Source: Treponema sp.
Lineage (GTDB): Bacteria > Spirochaetota > Spirochaetia > Treponematales > Breznakiellaceae
Direction: 5' to 3'
DNA: 19,680 nt
NCBI GenBank assembly: GCA_031277045.1
Contig: JAISLX010000143.1
Coordinates: forward strand, 1 to 19,680
Part shown: positions 7,927-16,274 of the stretch, one piece after another
Numbering within the stretch: position 1 is the stretch's first letter
Layout of the letters: the number at the start of each line of letters is the position of its first letter
Made by a program: the position numbers and the translations under genes
Notes under the pieces: generated by a model
Told to the model about the DNA's origin: nothing
The model's input: the letters and a program-made list of their open reading frames with translations, nothing else
Database searches by the model: none

Positions 7927-10794
7927 ATGTCCGAACGTACTCCCCTTTTTCTTATTGACGCCTATGGCCTTATCTACCGCTCATATTTCGCGTTTATGTC
8001 CCATCCGCTGCGGAACAGCCAGGGGCGCAACGTATCCGTTCTGTTCGGTTTTGCCCGGACCCTGTTAAGCCTTATGGACGAAGGGGTCGCCGGTATTCCC
8101 GGACTGACGGACCAGGGGTTTTGCCTGGCCGCGGCTTTCGATTCCCGCACCCCCACGTTCCGGCACAAACTCTACAGCCAGTACAAAGCCAACCGGGAAA
8201 AAGCCCCGGAGGACCTTCATGATCAGGTTTCTCTGGTAGAGGAATTGCTGGAAGCCCTGGGGGTAAAAGCCCTGCGCGTGGACGGTTACGAGGCGGACGA
8301 TGTTATAGCCACCCTGGCCGGCATGTGTCGGCGGGAAAAGCGCCGCTGTTACATCCTTTCCAGCGACAAAGACCTGCTCCAACTGGTGGGAGAGGGAACC
8401 TGGGAACTGCGGCCCCGGAAATCATCGGGTACCGGCGGCGGCACAGGCAGCGGCACGGCTTACGAGCTTGTGGGCCCCAAAGAGGTTAAGGCCGAGTGGG
8501 GAGTTGACGCGGAGCGGATACTGGATATTCTTTCCCTGACCGGGGACAGTTCCGATAATATCCCCGGCGTAAAGGGCATTGGAGAAAAAACGGCCGCCAA
8601 GCTTATGGCCCGCTACGGCTCTCTGGACGGAATCTACCGCAACATTGCCGGTATTGAGGGAAGCGCGGGAAAAAAGCTGGCGGAAGGGAGAGAAAACGCC
8701 TACTTTTCCAAAAAGCTTATCACACTGGAGGATAAGGTTCCGGTTCAGATTAAAAACATTGATGAACTTTCCGCCGGAAATCTGGATCGCGCCGCCGCCG
8801 CCAGGGTTTTGTACCGGGAAGGGGTGCTGCAGATAGCCCGCAAGATGGACAAGGACGTGGGCGGCCCCGTAGAGCCCGGTGTAGACAGTTTAGACACCGG
8901 CGGCCTGAACGCGGATTCCGGCAAGCCGCCGGGGCCCGGATCGGCAGCCAAGATTCCCGCCGAACTGCGGGGGCCGGGAACCTACAAAACAATTTTGGAT
9001 ATGGCGGAACTGGAAACCCTGCTTGAGGCCGCGAAAAAACAAGGGCTTTTGGCGCTGGATTTTGAAACCGATTCCCTGGACGCCTGGAACGCCCAGCCCA
9101 TCGGCATTTCCCTGGCCCTTAAACCCCGGGAGGCATTCTACGCGCCGGTGGCCCCCCACGCCCGGCTCCGGAACAGCGATGGCCCGGAGGGACCCGCCCC
9201 CTGCCTGGACGCGCGGGCGGTTAGGGATCGTCTGTCCCTTCTCCTGTCCGATTCCGCCATGACCATCGCGGCGCACAATGCCAAATTCGATTACAAAGTA
9301 AGCCGGGGCTGGGGTATCCCCCGCTGGAACTGTAAAATTTGGGACACCATGGTAGCCGCCTGGCTTGTGGACCCGGAGCGGAACAACTATTCCCTGGATT
9401 CCCTGGCGGCCTACTACCTGGATTACCAGGATGCCATAGCCTACTACGATGTAGTTCCCAAGGGCAGCGCCTTCGACGCGGTATCGCTGGAGACCGCGAC
9501 ACGTTATTCCGCCGAAGACGTAGATCTCTGCCTTAGAATGCGAGCCTACCTCAGCCCGGCCCTGGAGGCGGGGGAAGCCCGCGGGATTTTTGAAAACCTG
9601 GAAATGCCCCTGCTCCCCATCCTTGCGGAGATGGAAGGGGAGGGTATTAAAATTGAACCCAATGTCCTTAAAGATTACGGCGAAGAACTGGGGACGGAAC
9701 TGGCCCAGGTGGAAAAAGAAACCTACCGCCTGGTGGGGCACGAGTTTAACCTGGGTTCCCCAAAACAGCTTCAGGAAGTCCTGTTTGTTGAACGCAAACT
9801 GAAAAGCGGCAAAAAAACAAAAACAGGCTACTCAACCGATATGGCGGTTTTGGAAGAACTGGCCAGGGAAGATCCTGTTCCCGCCCTTATCCTGCGGCAC
9901 AGAACCCTGTCAAAACTTAAATCCACCTATGTGGATACCCTGGTGGAGCAGGCGGACTCCCACGGCAGGCTCCATACCAATTTTGTGCAGACCGGGACCG
10001 CCACCGGGCGGCTTTCCAGCAAGGAGCCCAATCTGCAAAACATCCCCATCCGCGACGAGGAAGGCCGCCGGATCCGCGCGGCCTTTGCGGCCCGTCCGGG
10101 GAATCTTCTTATCAGCGCGGATTACAGCCAGATAGAACTGGTGATCCTGGCCCACCTTTCCGGCGATGAAAATTTGGTTTCCAGTTTCCGGGAAGGCAAG
10201 GATGTCCACGCCCGTACCGCCGCCCTTATCTTCGGCGTGGACGAGGACAGGGTGGACAGCGGCCAGCGGCGCATCGCCAAAACCATCAACTTTGGGGTCA
10301 TGTACGGCATGAGCGCCTTCCGCCTGGCCAACGAACTCGACATTACCCGCACCGAGGCGGCCGCTTTTATCGACGCCTATTTCAAGACCTACTCCGGGGT
10401 CAGCCGCCTTATCGGCAAGCTTGTCCGTAAAACCGAACAAACCGGTTACGCCTCTACCATTTTGGGAAGGCGGCGCTACATTCCGGCGATCAACTCCCGG
10501 AACAAGACCGAAAAGGCGGCGGCGGAACGAGTGGCGGTGAACACCCCCATCCAGGGTTCCGCGGCGGACATCGTTAAAACCGCCATGCTCAAGGTAGACC
10601 GGGCCCTTGGCCTGTCCGCCAGTCCCGCGAAACTGCTCCTCCAGGTCCACGACGAACTTATCCTGGAGTGCCCCAAAGCGGAGGCCCCCGCCGCGGCGGA
10701 ACTGGTACGCAAGGTGATGGAGGGGGCGGCCGCCCTTTCGGTGCCTCTGCGGGTAAGCGTGGAAACCGGCAAACGCTGGGGCGACTTTCATTAA
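7927..10794 (+). CDS. polA: DNA polymerase I
   Basis: DNA polymerase I fills gaps and removes RNA primers during replication and repair. From ATG 7927 (start MSERTPLFLIDAYGLIYRSY) it has 955 residues and all three domains. The 5' nuclease covers about 1-300. The 3'-5' exonuclease (about 355-560) has DFETDS (D378, E380), AHNAKFD and YSAEDVD, so the proofreading residues are present. The polymerase domain has motif A ADYSQIE (D732), motif B RRIAKTINFGVMYG (K785) and motif C VHDE (H908, D909). The open frame runs back to 7867 (MYAPIPG), but those 20 residues lack family resemblance and have no ribosome binding site. The ATG at 7927 fits the known N-terminus. It is divergent from the M15 peptidase gene and convergent with the sugar-permease operon. 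Confidence 0.96.
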   Translation: MSERTPLFLIDAYGLIYRSYFAFMSHPLRNSQGRNVSVLFGFARTLLSLMDEGVAGIPGLTDQGFCLAAAFDSRTPTFRHKLYSQYKANREKAPEDLHDQVSLVEELLEALGVKALRVDGYEADDVIATLAGMCRREKRRCYILSSDKDLLQLVGEGTWELRPRKSSGTGGGTGSGTAYELVGPKEVKAEWGVDAERILDILSLTGDSSDNIPGVKGIGEKTAAKLMARYGSLDGIYRNIAGIEGSAGKKLAEGRENAYFSKKLITLEDKVPVQIKNIDELSAGNLDRAAAARVLYREGVLQIARKMDKDVGGPVEPGVDSLDTGGLNADSGKPPGPGSAAKIPAELRGPGTYKTILDMAELETLLEAAKKQGLLALDFETDSLDAWNAQPIGISLALKPREAFYAPVAPHARLRNSDGPEGPAPCLDARAVRDRLSLLLSDSAMTIAAHNAKFDYKVSRGWGIPRWNCKIWDTMVAAWLVDPERNNYSLDSLAAYYLDYQDAIAYYDVVPKGSAFDAVSLETATRYSAEDVDLCLRMRAYLSPALEAGEARGIFENLEMPLLPILAEMEGEGIKIEPNVLKDYGEELGTELAQVEKETYRLVGHEFNLGSPKQLQEVLFVERKLKSGKKTKTGYSTDMAVLEELAREDPVPALILRHRTLSKLKSTYVDTLVEQADSHGRLHTNFVQTGTATGRLSSKEPNLQNIPIRDEEGRRIRAAFAARPGNLLISADYSQIELVILAHLSGDENLVSSFREGKDVHARTAALIFGVDEDRVDSGQRRIAKTINFGVMYGMSAFRLANELDITRTEAAAFIDAYFKTYSGVSRLIGKLVRKTEQTGYASTILGRRRYIPAINSRNKTEKAAAERVAVNTPIQGSAADIVKTAMLKVDRALGLSASPAKLLLQVHDELILECPKAEAPAAAELVRKVMEGAAALSVPLRVSVETGKRWGDFH

Positions 10795-10834
10795 CCAGTA
10801 AGCCGGTTTCAAACCCGCGCACGGCAGCATTAGA

Positions 10835-10864
10835 GTTGTTCAGAAACCTCAGTTTCTGAACAAC
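10835..10864. terminator. Perfect 13-bp stem-loop between convergent genes
   Basis: GTTGTTCAGAAAC (10835-10847) and GTTTCTGAACAAC (10852-10864) are perfect reverse complements around a CTCA loop. It lies 40 bases after the polA stop, before the convergent permease operon end. It has no U-tract on either strand, so it is a terminator or a 3'-end-protecting structure by position rather than by a full motif. Confidence 0.5.
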
Positions 10865-10881
10865 AACCGCTTAAAAACATT

Positions 10882-10910
10882 GTTTCCCGGCGGCTTTTTC
10901 GCCGGGGAAC
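10882..10910 (-). terminator. Terminator of the MalFG-type permease operon
   Basis: A GC-rich stem (CCCGGCG at 10886-10892 with CGCCGGG at 10900-10906, extended by outer pairs to 10882 and 10910) lies 35 bases past the stop of the last minus-strand gene. On the minus strand it is followed within about 10 bases by TTTTT (10873-10877 region), fitting a rho-independent terminator. Confidence 0.5.
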
Positions 10911-10944
10911 AAGTTTCCGAAAAAGCGGCCAAAGCTTTCCCCGG

Positions 10945-11799
10945 TTACATCTTAAGTCCCGATGTGGCAATCCCCTCTACGATATACTTCTGAAAAATAA
11001 AGAAAATGACCAGCGAAGGTACAAGAGAAAGAGTCCCCATGGCAAAGATAGCCCCCCAATCGGTGTAAGTCGGGTCGGCGAACATACGCATGGCCAGGGA
11101 CACCGTAAGGGTTTGGGGCCTGTTGAGATAAAGCAGAGGCCCAAGAAAATCTTCCCAGCGCCAGTAAAAACTAAAAATAGTCGAGGTGATCAGCGCGGGC
11201 TTTATCAGCGGAAAAAGGATGCGGCTGAAAATAGTGAATTTATTGCAGCCGTCGATCATGGCGCTCTGATCCAGCTCGGCGGGGATACCCCGGAAAAACT
11301 GAACCATCATAAAGATGAAAAAGGCCTGGCCCCCCCACTGGGGTACTATCAGGGGCAGATAGGTATTCACCCAGCCCAGCTTAAAGAAAAGGATGAACTG
11401 TGGAACCATGACCACCTGGTAGGGCAGCATGAGGGTAAGAAACATACAGCCGTACCATATTTTGTTCCCCCGGAAATGAATCCGCGCAAACCCATAGGCC
11501 ACCAGCGAAGACATAAGAACCGCGCCCAGAGTGGAAAGTCCGGTAACTATAAATGAATTGATATAAAACGTAGTAAAGCTGGTAAAGCCGTTGTATTTCC
11601 AGCCCCGGATATAATTCTGCAGGGTAATTTTTTTGGGAACAAGCGAAATGGTCCCAAATATATCCTCGGTGGGTTTGAAGGAACCCAGCGCCATCCAGAG
11701 CAGGGGATAAAGCATAAAAATGCCAATGATGAACACTACCCCATGAAATACAAACGCGGACCTGAAATTCTTTAATGTTGTTTTTTGGGTCAAAGTCAT
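10945..11799 (-). CDS. Sugar ABC transporter permease, MalG/UgpE type
   Basis: This 284-residue integral membrane protein has about six predicted helices. It carries the binding-protein-dependent permease loop motif (EAA loop) as ELDQSAMIDGCNKFTIF followed by PLIKPAL, about residues 185-215. This loop docks the ATPase. The C-terminus QKYIVEGIATSGLKM is typical of MalG/UgpE/AraQ-type CUT1 permeases (a final '...G...Ga.KG' form). It starts 11 bases after the stop of the MalF-type gene, preceded by AAGGCGG, so it is the last gene of the operon. It should import an oligosaccharide or glycerol-phosphodiester-like substrate together with the upstream permease and binding protein; the actual ligand cannot be told. 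No ATPase is encoded next to it. Confidence 0.92.
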   Translation of the reverse strand: MTLTQKTTLKNFRSAFVFHGVVFIIGIFMLYPLLWMALGSFKPTEDIFGTISLVPKKITLQNYIRGWKYNGFTSFTTFYINSFIVTGLSTLGAVLMSSLVAYGFARIHFRGNKIWYGCMFLTLMLPYQVVMVPQFILFFKLGWVNTYLPLIVPQWGGQAFFIFMMVQFFRGIPAELDQSAMIDGCNKFTIFSRILFPLIKPALITSTIFSFYWRWEDFLGPLLYLNRPQTLTVSLAMRMFADPTYTDWGAIFAMGTLSLVPSLVIFFIFQKYIVEGIATSGLKM

Positions 11800-11810
11800 T
11801 TTACGCCGCC

Positions 11811-12713
11811 TTATGATTCATAATAGACCCAGCGGTCCGAAGACTTGAAAATCATCCCCGTGAAAACCGCGATGATCAAAACCAGCACCCATGCCAGGGC
11901 GGAGCCGTAGCCCATCTCGTTATAGGTAAAAGCCCTAAGGTACAGATACAGGGCGTAGACCAGGGTACTATCCTGGGGATCTCCCCTGCCGCCTGAAATA
12001 ATAAAAGCCTGGCTGAAAACGGTAAATCCGTTGATTAACTGCATGATCAGATTAAAAAAGATGATGGGCGTCATCTGCGGCAGGGTGATATGGAAAAACT
12101 GGGTAAACCATCCCGCCCCGTCTATGGAAGCGGCCTCGTAATAGGTTTTGGGAATCTGCCGCAGCCCCGCAAGAAAAATCAGCATGGAGGAGCCAAACTG
12201 CCAGATTGACAGAATAATAATTACCCACAAGGCCGTACCGGCGTTCCCTATCCAGCTTATGGCGCTGTTAACCCCCACTGCCTGGAGAAAGATATTGATC
12301 ACCCCATCGGCAGTAAACATGCGCCGCCATATTACCGCCACAGCGATACTGCCTCCCACCAGGGAAGGGAGGTAGAACGCGGCCTGGTAAAACCGGATCA
12401 TTCTGGAACCTCTCTTGAAAAGAGCGGCTACAAAAAAAGCAAAGATAAGCCTCAAGGGAACCGAAACAAAGGCATAGGTAAAAGTTACCTCAAGGGACTT
12501 CCAAAATCTGGTATCTGTCCCCATTCGTTTGAAATTGGCAATGCCTGAAAAAACGGGGGAGCCCAGAATATCGTAATTGGTAAAAGAAAAATAAAGGGAC
12601 ATGAAAATAGGAATAACGGAAAAAGCGAAAAATCCCACAAGCCAGGGACTGATAAACAAATATCCGGCAATGTCTTCTTTTCGCTGCCGTTTAACGGAAT
12701 ATATTCCTTTCAT
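11811..12713 (-). CDS. Sugar ABC transporter permease, MalF/UgpA type
   Basis: This 300-residue membrane protein begins with a basic stretch (MKGIYSVKRQRKEDIAGYLF), then six hydrophobic segments. The EAA loop reads YYEAASIDGAGWFTQFFHIT followed by LPQMTP, a close match to the MalF/UgpA/LacF consensus. The ATG at 12713 follows a GGGGGGAGAG ribosome binding site. It forms the transport channel with the downstream MalG-type subunit. It lies 82 bases after the binding-protein gene, with a strong hairpin in that gap, and 11 bases before the next permease gene. Confidence 0.92.
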   Translation of the reverse strand: MKGIYSVKRQRKEDIAGYLFISPWLVGFFAFSVIPIFMSLYFSFTNYDILGSPVFSGIANFKRMGTDTRFWKSLEVTFTYAFVSVPLRLIFAFFVAALFKRGSRMIRFYQAAFYLPSLVGGSIAVAVIWRRMFTADGVINIFLQAVGVNSAISWIGNAGTALWVIIILSIWQFGSSMLIFLAGLRQIPKTYYEAASIDGAGWFTQFFHITLPQMTPIIFFNLIMQLINGFTVFSQAFIISGGRGDPQDSTLVYALYLYLRAFTYNEMGYGSALAWVLVLIIAVFTGMIFKSSDRWVYYES

Positions 12714-12734
12714 AGGCTCTCCCCCCGAGATATA

Positions 12735-12785
12735 CGGCGGGCCGGGAAAGGAAGGACAGCATTATCTTCCTTCCCCGGCCCGCCG
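12735..12785 (-). promoter_or_regulatory. 20-bp intercistronic stem-loop after the binding-protein gene
   Basis: Arms at 12735-12754 and 12766-12785 are complementary over 20 bp with a single non-Watson-Crick pair, which is a G-U wobble in the minus-strand RNA. The loop is 11 bases. The structure begins about 10 bases past the binding-protein stop and there is no U-tract. In sugar ABC operons such stems protect the upstream message and reduce read-through, giving more binding protein than permease; that role is inferred here by position. Confidence 0.7.
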
Positions 12786-12795
12786 CCTGCAAACT

Positions 12796-14094
12796 TTACC
12801 GGCTCAAAACCGCGTTGGCCGCCTGCACCATCTGGGCAACGGCATCCGCGGAGGAGATCCGCCCCGTAAGACACTGAAGCGCAAGGGGCTTTATCACGTC
12901 CCGCACCTCGCCGGCGGCGGCCGGATCGGGGGGATCGATGGGAGTGGTAAACGGCGTTACCTTGGTGATGTAGTCAAACAGGTATTTCATTCCCGGATCG
13001 ACCCGCGGGGAAAGATCGGCGCGTACATCGGAAGGAACGGGAATGCCCCGTTCCGCAAGCAGGATGCGGTTCGCTTCCAGATCGTTCACAATAAAATTCA
13101 CAAACTTCGCGGCCAAATCCTGGCTTTTGGAAGCGGAAAGCATCGAGATGAACTGGGAAGGTTTGAGGTAGGTGCCATAGGGCGCCTTGTTTCCGTTTAC
13201 ACTGGGGCAGATGTAGTAGTCCAGCGGCCGTTTGGCGGCGTTCACATGCCCGGTGTGCTGATTGCTCCAATAATAGGAGTTCCAGGTTTTGCCCCGGGAG
13301 ATGGGCTCTTCTTCAAAAGCCCGGTTCACGATGAAAGCATCTTCGGGATCGTAGAGCGCCCCGGCGGTCTTGAGCCGGAGGTCCATGTCCAACAGTTCTT
13401 TGATGATACCAGTATTACTTGCCCAGCCGACACTCTTGCCGTCTTTGGCATACAGGGCCAGACCGAACTGCCGAATCGCGTGTTCATAAACCTGGGGAAT
13501 CTGATCGATAGGCATGGTCTGAACACCGGTTTTCTGATAGATGGTGAGGGCGATCTGCTCAAAGTCTTTCCAGGTCCACGCGGTGTCATCGATCGTAAGT
13601 CCGGCCTGCTGAAGTACCGCCGGATCCACACAAACCCCCCAGGCGTTGGTTCCCAAGCTTAGGGCAATAAGTTTGCCGTTCAACCTGCCGGAAGCCAGGC
13701 CGGACTCGGACCATTTGGAAAGATCGATAACTCCTTTTTGGGCATAGGAATTCATGTCCACAAGCTGGTTCCGGTTGTTGTATTGAGCAATGTACGAGTA
13801 ATCCTGCTGCATAACATCAGGAAGGCTCCCCGCCGCGGCCTGGGTATTCAATTTGGGCCAGTAACCGTCCCACTGTGTTGGTTCGGTCTCCACCGTAACG
13901 CCGGGATTCTTTTCCATAAAAAGTTGAACCGCCTTGATGGTCCGCTCATCCCGGGTAGTATTACCCCACCAGGCAAAGCGTATGTAACCGCCCGAAGCCT
14001 GCTGACCACCCCCTGCCGCGGAATCCCTGGTTCCGCCAGCAAAGATCATAGCCGGCGCCAGCAAAACCGCCACTAGAAACACTGTTCTTTTCAT
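12796..14094 (-). CDS. Periplasmic sugar-binding protein (extracellular solute-binding family 1)
   Basis: This 432-residue protein has a cleavable signal peptide (residues 1-19, hydrophobic core VFLVAVLLAPAMI, likely cut after FA). There is no lipobox cysteine, so the mature protein starting GGTRDSAAGG should be soluble in the periplasm. The fold-typical features of family 1 sugar-binding proteins are present: an early beta strand IRFAWWGN, the pattern FMEKNPGVTVE, then LPDVMQQDYSYIAQY and a later hinge region NAWGVCVDP. The ATG at 14094 has AAGGAGGGG upstream. It is the first gene of a three-gene CUT1 cassette and defines the ligand; Trp- and Tyr-rich segments suggest carbohydrate stacking. 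The exact sugar is unknown. Confidence 0.9.
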   Translation of the reverse strand: MKRTVFLVAVLLAPAMIFAGGTRDSAAGGGQQASGGYIRFAWWGNTTRDERTIKAVQLFMEKNPGVTVETEPTQWDGYWPKLNTQAAAGSLPDVMQQDYSYIAQYNNRNQLVDMNSYAQKGVIDLSKWSESGLASGRLNGKLIALSLGTNAWGVCVDPAVLQQAGLTIDDTAWTWKDFEQIALTIYQKTGVQTMPIDQIPQVYEHAIRQFGLALYAKDGKSVGWASNTGIIKELLDMDLRLKTAGALYDPEDAFIVNRAFEEEPISRGKTWNSYYWSNQHTGHVNAAKRPLDYYICPSVNGNKAPYGTYLKPSQFISMLSASKSQDLAAKFVNFIVNDLEANRILLAERGIPVPSDVRADLSPRVDPGMKYLFDYITKVTPFTTPIDPPDPAAAGEVRDVIKPLALQCLTGRISSADAVAQMVQAANAVLSR

Positions 14095-14118
14095 ACTTGT
14101 ACCCCTCCTTGCAGTTGG

Positions 14119-14147
14119 AATACATTAAGAACGGCCCTCCTGTTCAA
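14119..14147 (-). promoter_or_regulatory. Possible promoter of the MalEFG-type operon
   Basis: On the minus strand TTGAAC (14147 to 14142) is followed after 17 bp by TGTATT (14124 to 14119), close upstream of the binding-protein ribosome binding site. The -10 match is moderate. Confidence 0.4.
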
Positions 14148-14506
14148 AGCGCGCCGGGCAACGCCCGGTAGATCCCTTGATCTGCCTTTAAATCGGGGGC
14201 ATTTTTCCTGTTTAAAAAAACTGCTGCCGGAGCCCCGGACTTTTGAAACAAAAACCGGGGCTTTCCGCATAACAAAGCGATAATGCGTGCGCGGGAGAGT
14301 GGAAAAAGTCCGCTGACCATCTCAAAAAATAAAAATGCTGAGGAGGCTATAACTGCCAAAAAAGACATTGGCTGTTCCATTCAGCATAGTGTACATCATG
14401 AATATAAAAAACGCAAGCAATAAAATGCGAATTTGAAATGAATTTATCAGCGGGCTTTTCCCAAAAGCCGGACGGCTGGTTTTGGGAAAAGATTCCGCAT
14501 CAAACA
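14148..14506 (-). other. Gap between the two sugar-uptake operons, with stem-loops
   Basis: No gene is supported here. It holds a short stem CCGGGC/GCCCGG (14154-14168), an 8-bp inverted repeat AGCCCCGG (14231-14238) with CCGGGGCT (14255-14262), and an A/T-rich tract (about 14390-14445). A T7 run on the minus strand (14220 to 14214) follows the 14231-14262 stem at a distance of 10 bases, so that stem may be a weak terminator. The stem next to the upstream operon is listed separately. Confidence 0.4.
14455..14491 (-). terminator. Inverted repeat after the LplA-like gene
   Basis: CTTTTCCCAAAA (14455-14466) and TTTTGGGAAAAG (14480-14491) are perfect complements, and the intervening loop has an inner GCC/GGC stem. 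It begins 16 bases past the stop of the lipoprotein gene on the minus strand. It lacks a downstream U-tract, so termination is inferred from position. Confidence 0.5.
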
Positions 14507-16168
14507 CTAATTACCCCAAAGTTTCATTTTGTCTTTTACCAGCGCGGTTAAGGCTTTGTTTGCCTCATCAATGCCGATGGCCCGCAGGTCCCGCATAAAG
14601 GTATCCCAGGCGGCGTCAAAATTTTTGGGATCGCCCAGGATCATATTGGCCAGGGCGCTTTTGGAAAGATCATCGGCCTCGGTAACCAGGGCGTTCACGT
14701 CCGGGGGCAGGGTGTACTGCCATGCCTGGCCGTGTTTGGAAACGCCCAGTTCCTGCGGGGAAGGATACAGGTCCACCCACATTTCCACTCCGTAGGCCGC
14801 CAGGGTTTCCCGTTCTATGGGCAGGTAATTGGCTTTAATCGTTTCGGGACTGAATTTGGTCATATAGTTCCCGGTAGAATCGATATAGCCCCGGCCCCGC
14901 TGGGGAAAGGGATAAGCCCAGCGTTCCACCCCGGTTTTTTTACCGTAATCGGGATCATTTTCCTGCATGGCCCGGTCGCCGGCAAGCTGTACCCGCTTGC
15001 CGTCCACTATTTCGTAGTTCACCCCCAAAATCCCCCAGTTGGTAAGCGTCTGGGTTTCTTCGGAACACATCCAGTCGATAAATTCAAAGGCGCGTTCCGG
15101 GTCTTTGCAGTCTTTGGAAATGGCGATTCCCCAGCCGCCGCCAAAGCCGTAATCTTTAAGAAGCGCGGATTTATAACTTTCATCGGCGACAATAGGCAGA
15201 TAAGCGTAAGTCCGCTCCGGCATACCATCCTTAACCAGAGAAGTACGCACGTCGTTGTAGCCCCACAAAGGGTAGCCGATAGCCAAAACCCGGCCCGAAG
15301 CCAGTTTAGCCTTCCATACATCCTCTTTTTGAATAAAAGATTCCGGGTCCAAAATGCCTTCAGCATGCATACGGTTAAGCCATTTGTAATAAATCTTCAT
15401 GTCCGGGTGGAGGAACTTGTAGGTGGCTTCGTAGGTTTCCTGGTCCACCATCCACTGTCCGTCATCGGGCCAGCCGATGAGGTAATTCGCCGGATTCGCC
15501 AGATCGATATACCACTGCCAGGTGTCAATCAACAGCGACATCCCGATGGTTTTTTGGCCGTTGATGGCTGGGTATTTGGCCATATAGGCCTTGATGGCTC
15601 CTTCGTAATCCGCCAGGGTCCGCATGGGGGGATACCCCAGTTCCTTGAGTACCGCGTGTTGAATTTGAAGGGACCCGTCGGTTTCCCATTTGGTGGTAAC
15701 CACATCGTAGGTCCCGGCGTTGAAAATACGGGGATCCTCGGTGGAATTTTTCAGCCGCACAATCTGGTCGCCGTACAGCTCCTTGATGTATTTGCCCCGC
15801 TTTTCGATAAGATCGTCCAGGGGAATAACCGCCCCGGCCTCTATCAGTTTGGAAAGGTCCCCCTTGGCATAAATTAAATCGGGGTACTGGTTCGAGGCAA
15901 TCATCAGGGGAATAGCCTGAGTGTCGCCTCCTACCGGCCGGTCCACCGCCAGGGTAACGCCGGTCAACTCGGTAATCCGCTTCGCCACAGGATCATCAAA
16001 GGGCATGTCTTCGGCGGCATCGGCGTTAAACAGGGTAAAGGTGATGGGCGTTTTGGTCCCCGCCGTGGTAGATGCCTGGGCGGCCTTTCCACCCTGGCCG
16101 CCGCAGGATACCAGCAAAAACCCGGCCCAAACCAACAGGGCCGCCAACAGAACTGTTTTTTTCATCAT
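14507..16168 (-). CDS. LplA/YtcQ-like oligosaccharide-binding lipoprotein
   Basis: This 553-residue protein begins MMKKTVLLAALLVWAG and ends its signal peptide in LVSC (Cys22), a clear lipobox, so it should be lipid-anchored outside the inner membrane. The mature part has features of large family 1 binding proteins of the LplA/YtcQ group: PITFTLFNADAAEDMP near the N-terminus, DLIYAKGDLSKLIEAGAVIP, and a late segment GGGWGIAISKDCKDPERAFE followed by FIDWM. Length above 500 residues is usual for this group, whose members bind plant oligosaccharides such as those from pectin or xylan in other bacteria. The start has TTGGAGGAAGAAC upstream. It follows two permease genes (LplB and LplC type) and closes that cassette. 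The ligand cannot be deduced. Confidence 0.9.
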   Translation of the reverse strand: MMKKTVLLAALLVWAGFLLVSCGGQGGKAAQASTTAGTKTPITFTLFNADAAEDMPFDDPVAKRITELTGVTLAVDRPVGGDTQAIPLMIASNQYPDLIYAKGDLSKLIEAGAVIPLDDLIEKRGKYIKELYGDQIVRLKNSTEDPRIFNAGTYDVVTTKWETDGSLQIQHAVLKELGYPPMRTLADYEGAIKAYMAKYPAINGQKTIGMSLLIDTWQWYIDLANPANYLIGWPDDGQWMVDQETYEATYKFLHPDMKIYYKWLNRMHAEGILDPESFIQKEDVWKAKLASGRVLAIGYPLWGYNDVRTSLVKDGMPERTYAYLPIVADESYKSALLKDYGFGGGWGIAISKDCKDPERAFEFIDWMCSEETQTLTNWGILGVNYEIVDGKRVQLAGDRAMQENDPDYGKKTGVERWAYPFPQRGRGYIDSTGNYMTKFSPETIKANYLPIERETLAAYGVEMWVDLYPSPQELGVSKHGQAWQYTLPPDVNALVTEADDLSKSALANMILGDPKNFDAAWDTFMRDLRAIGIDEANKALTALVKDKMKLWGN

Positions 16169-16190
16169 GTTCTTCCTCCAAAATTTATAG

Positions 16191-16255
16191 TTTTAGAATC
16201 AAATGATTCTGAAAATCCCAGGGGCCTTGTTTTCAAACGGCCGTTGTCTGAAAAC
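16191..16255 (-). promoter_or_regulatory. Two intercistronic stem-loops before the lipoprotein gene
   Basis: The 106-base gap between the LplC-type permease and the binding lipoprotein contains AGAATC/GATTCT (16195-16210, four-base loop, extended by TTTT/AAAA) and GTTTTCA/TGAAAAC (16229-16255) enclosing the palindrome AACGGCCGTT (16236-16245). These could stabilise or process the downstream message, giving separate control of the abundant binding protein. No convincing promoter was seen in the gap. Confidence 0.5.
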
Positions 16256-16274
16256 GTCCGGTTTCCGGGCAACT

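Noticed and set aside
12601..13662. 353-codon plus-strand ORF opposite the sugar-binding and permease genes
   Set aside because: It is antisense to two clear transporter genes, crosses their intergenic hairpin and has no domain features.
14732..15877. 381-codon plus-strand ORF opposite the LplA-like gene
   Set aside because: It is a mirror frame of a well-supported lipoprotein gene, with no ribosome binding site or family resemblance.
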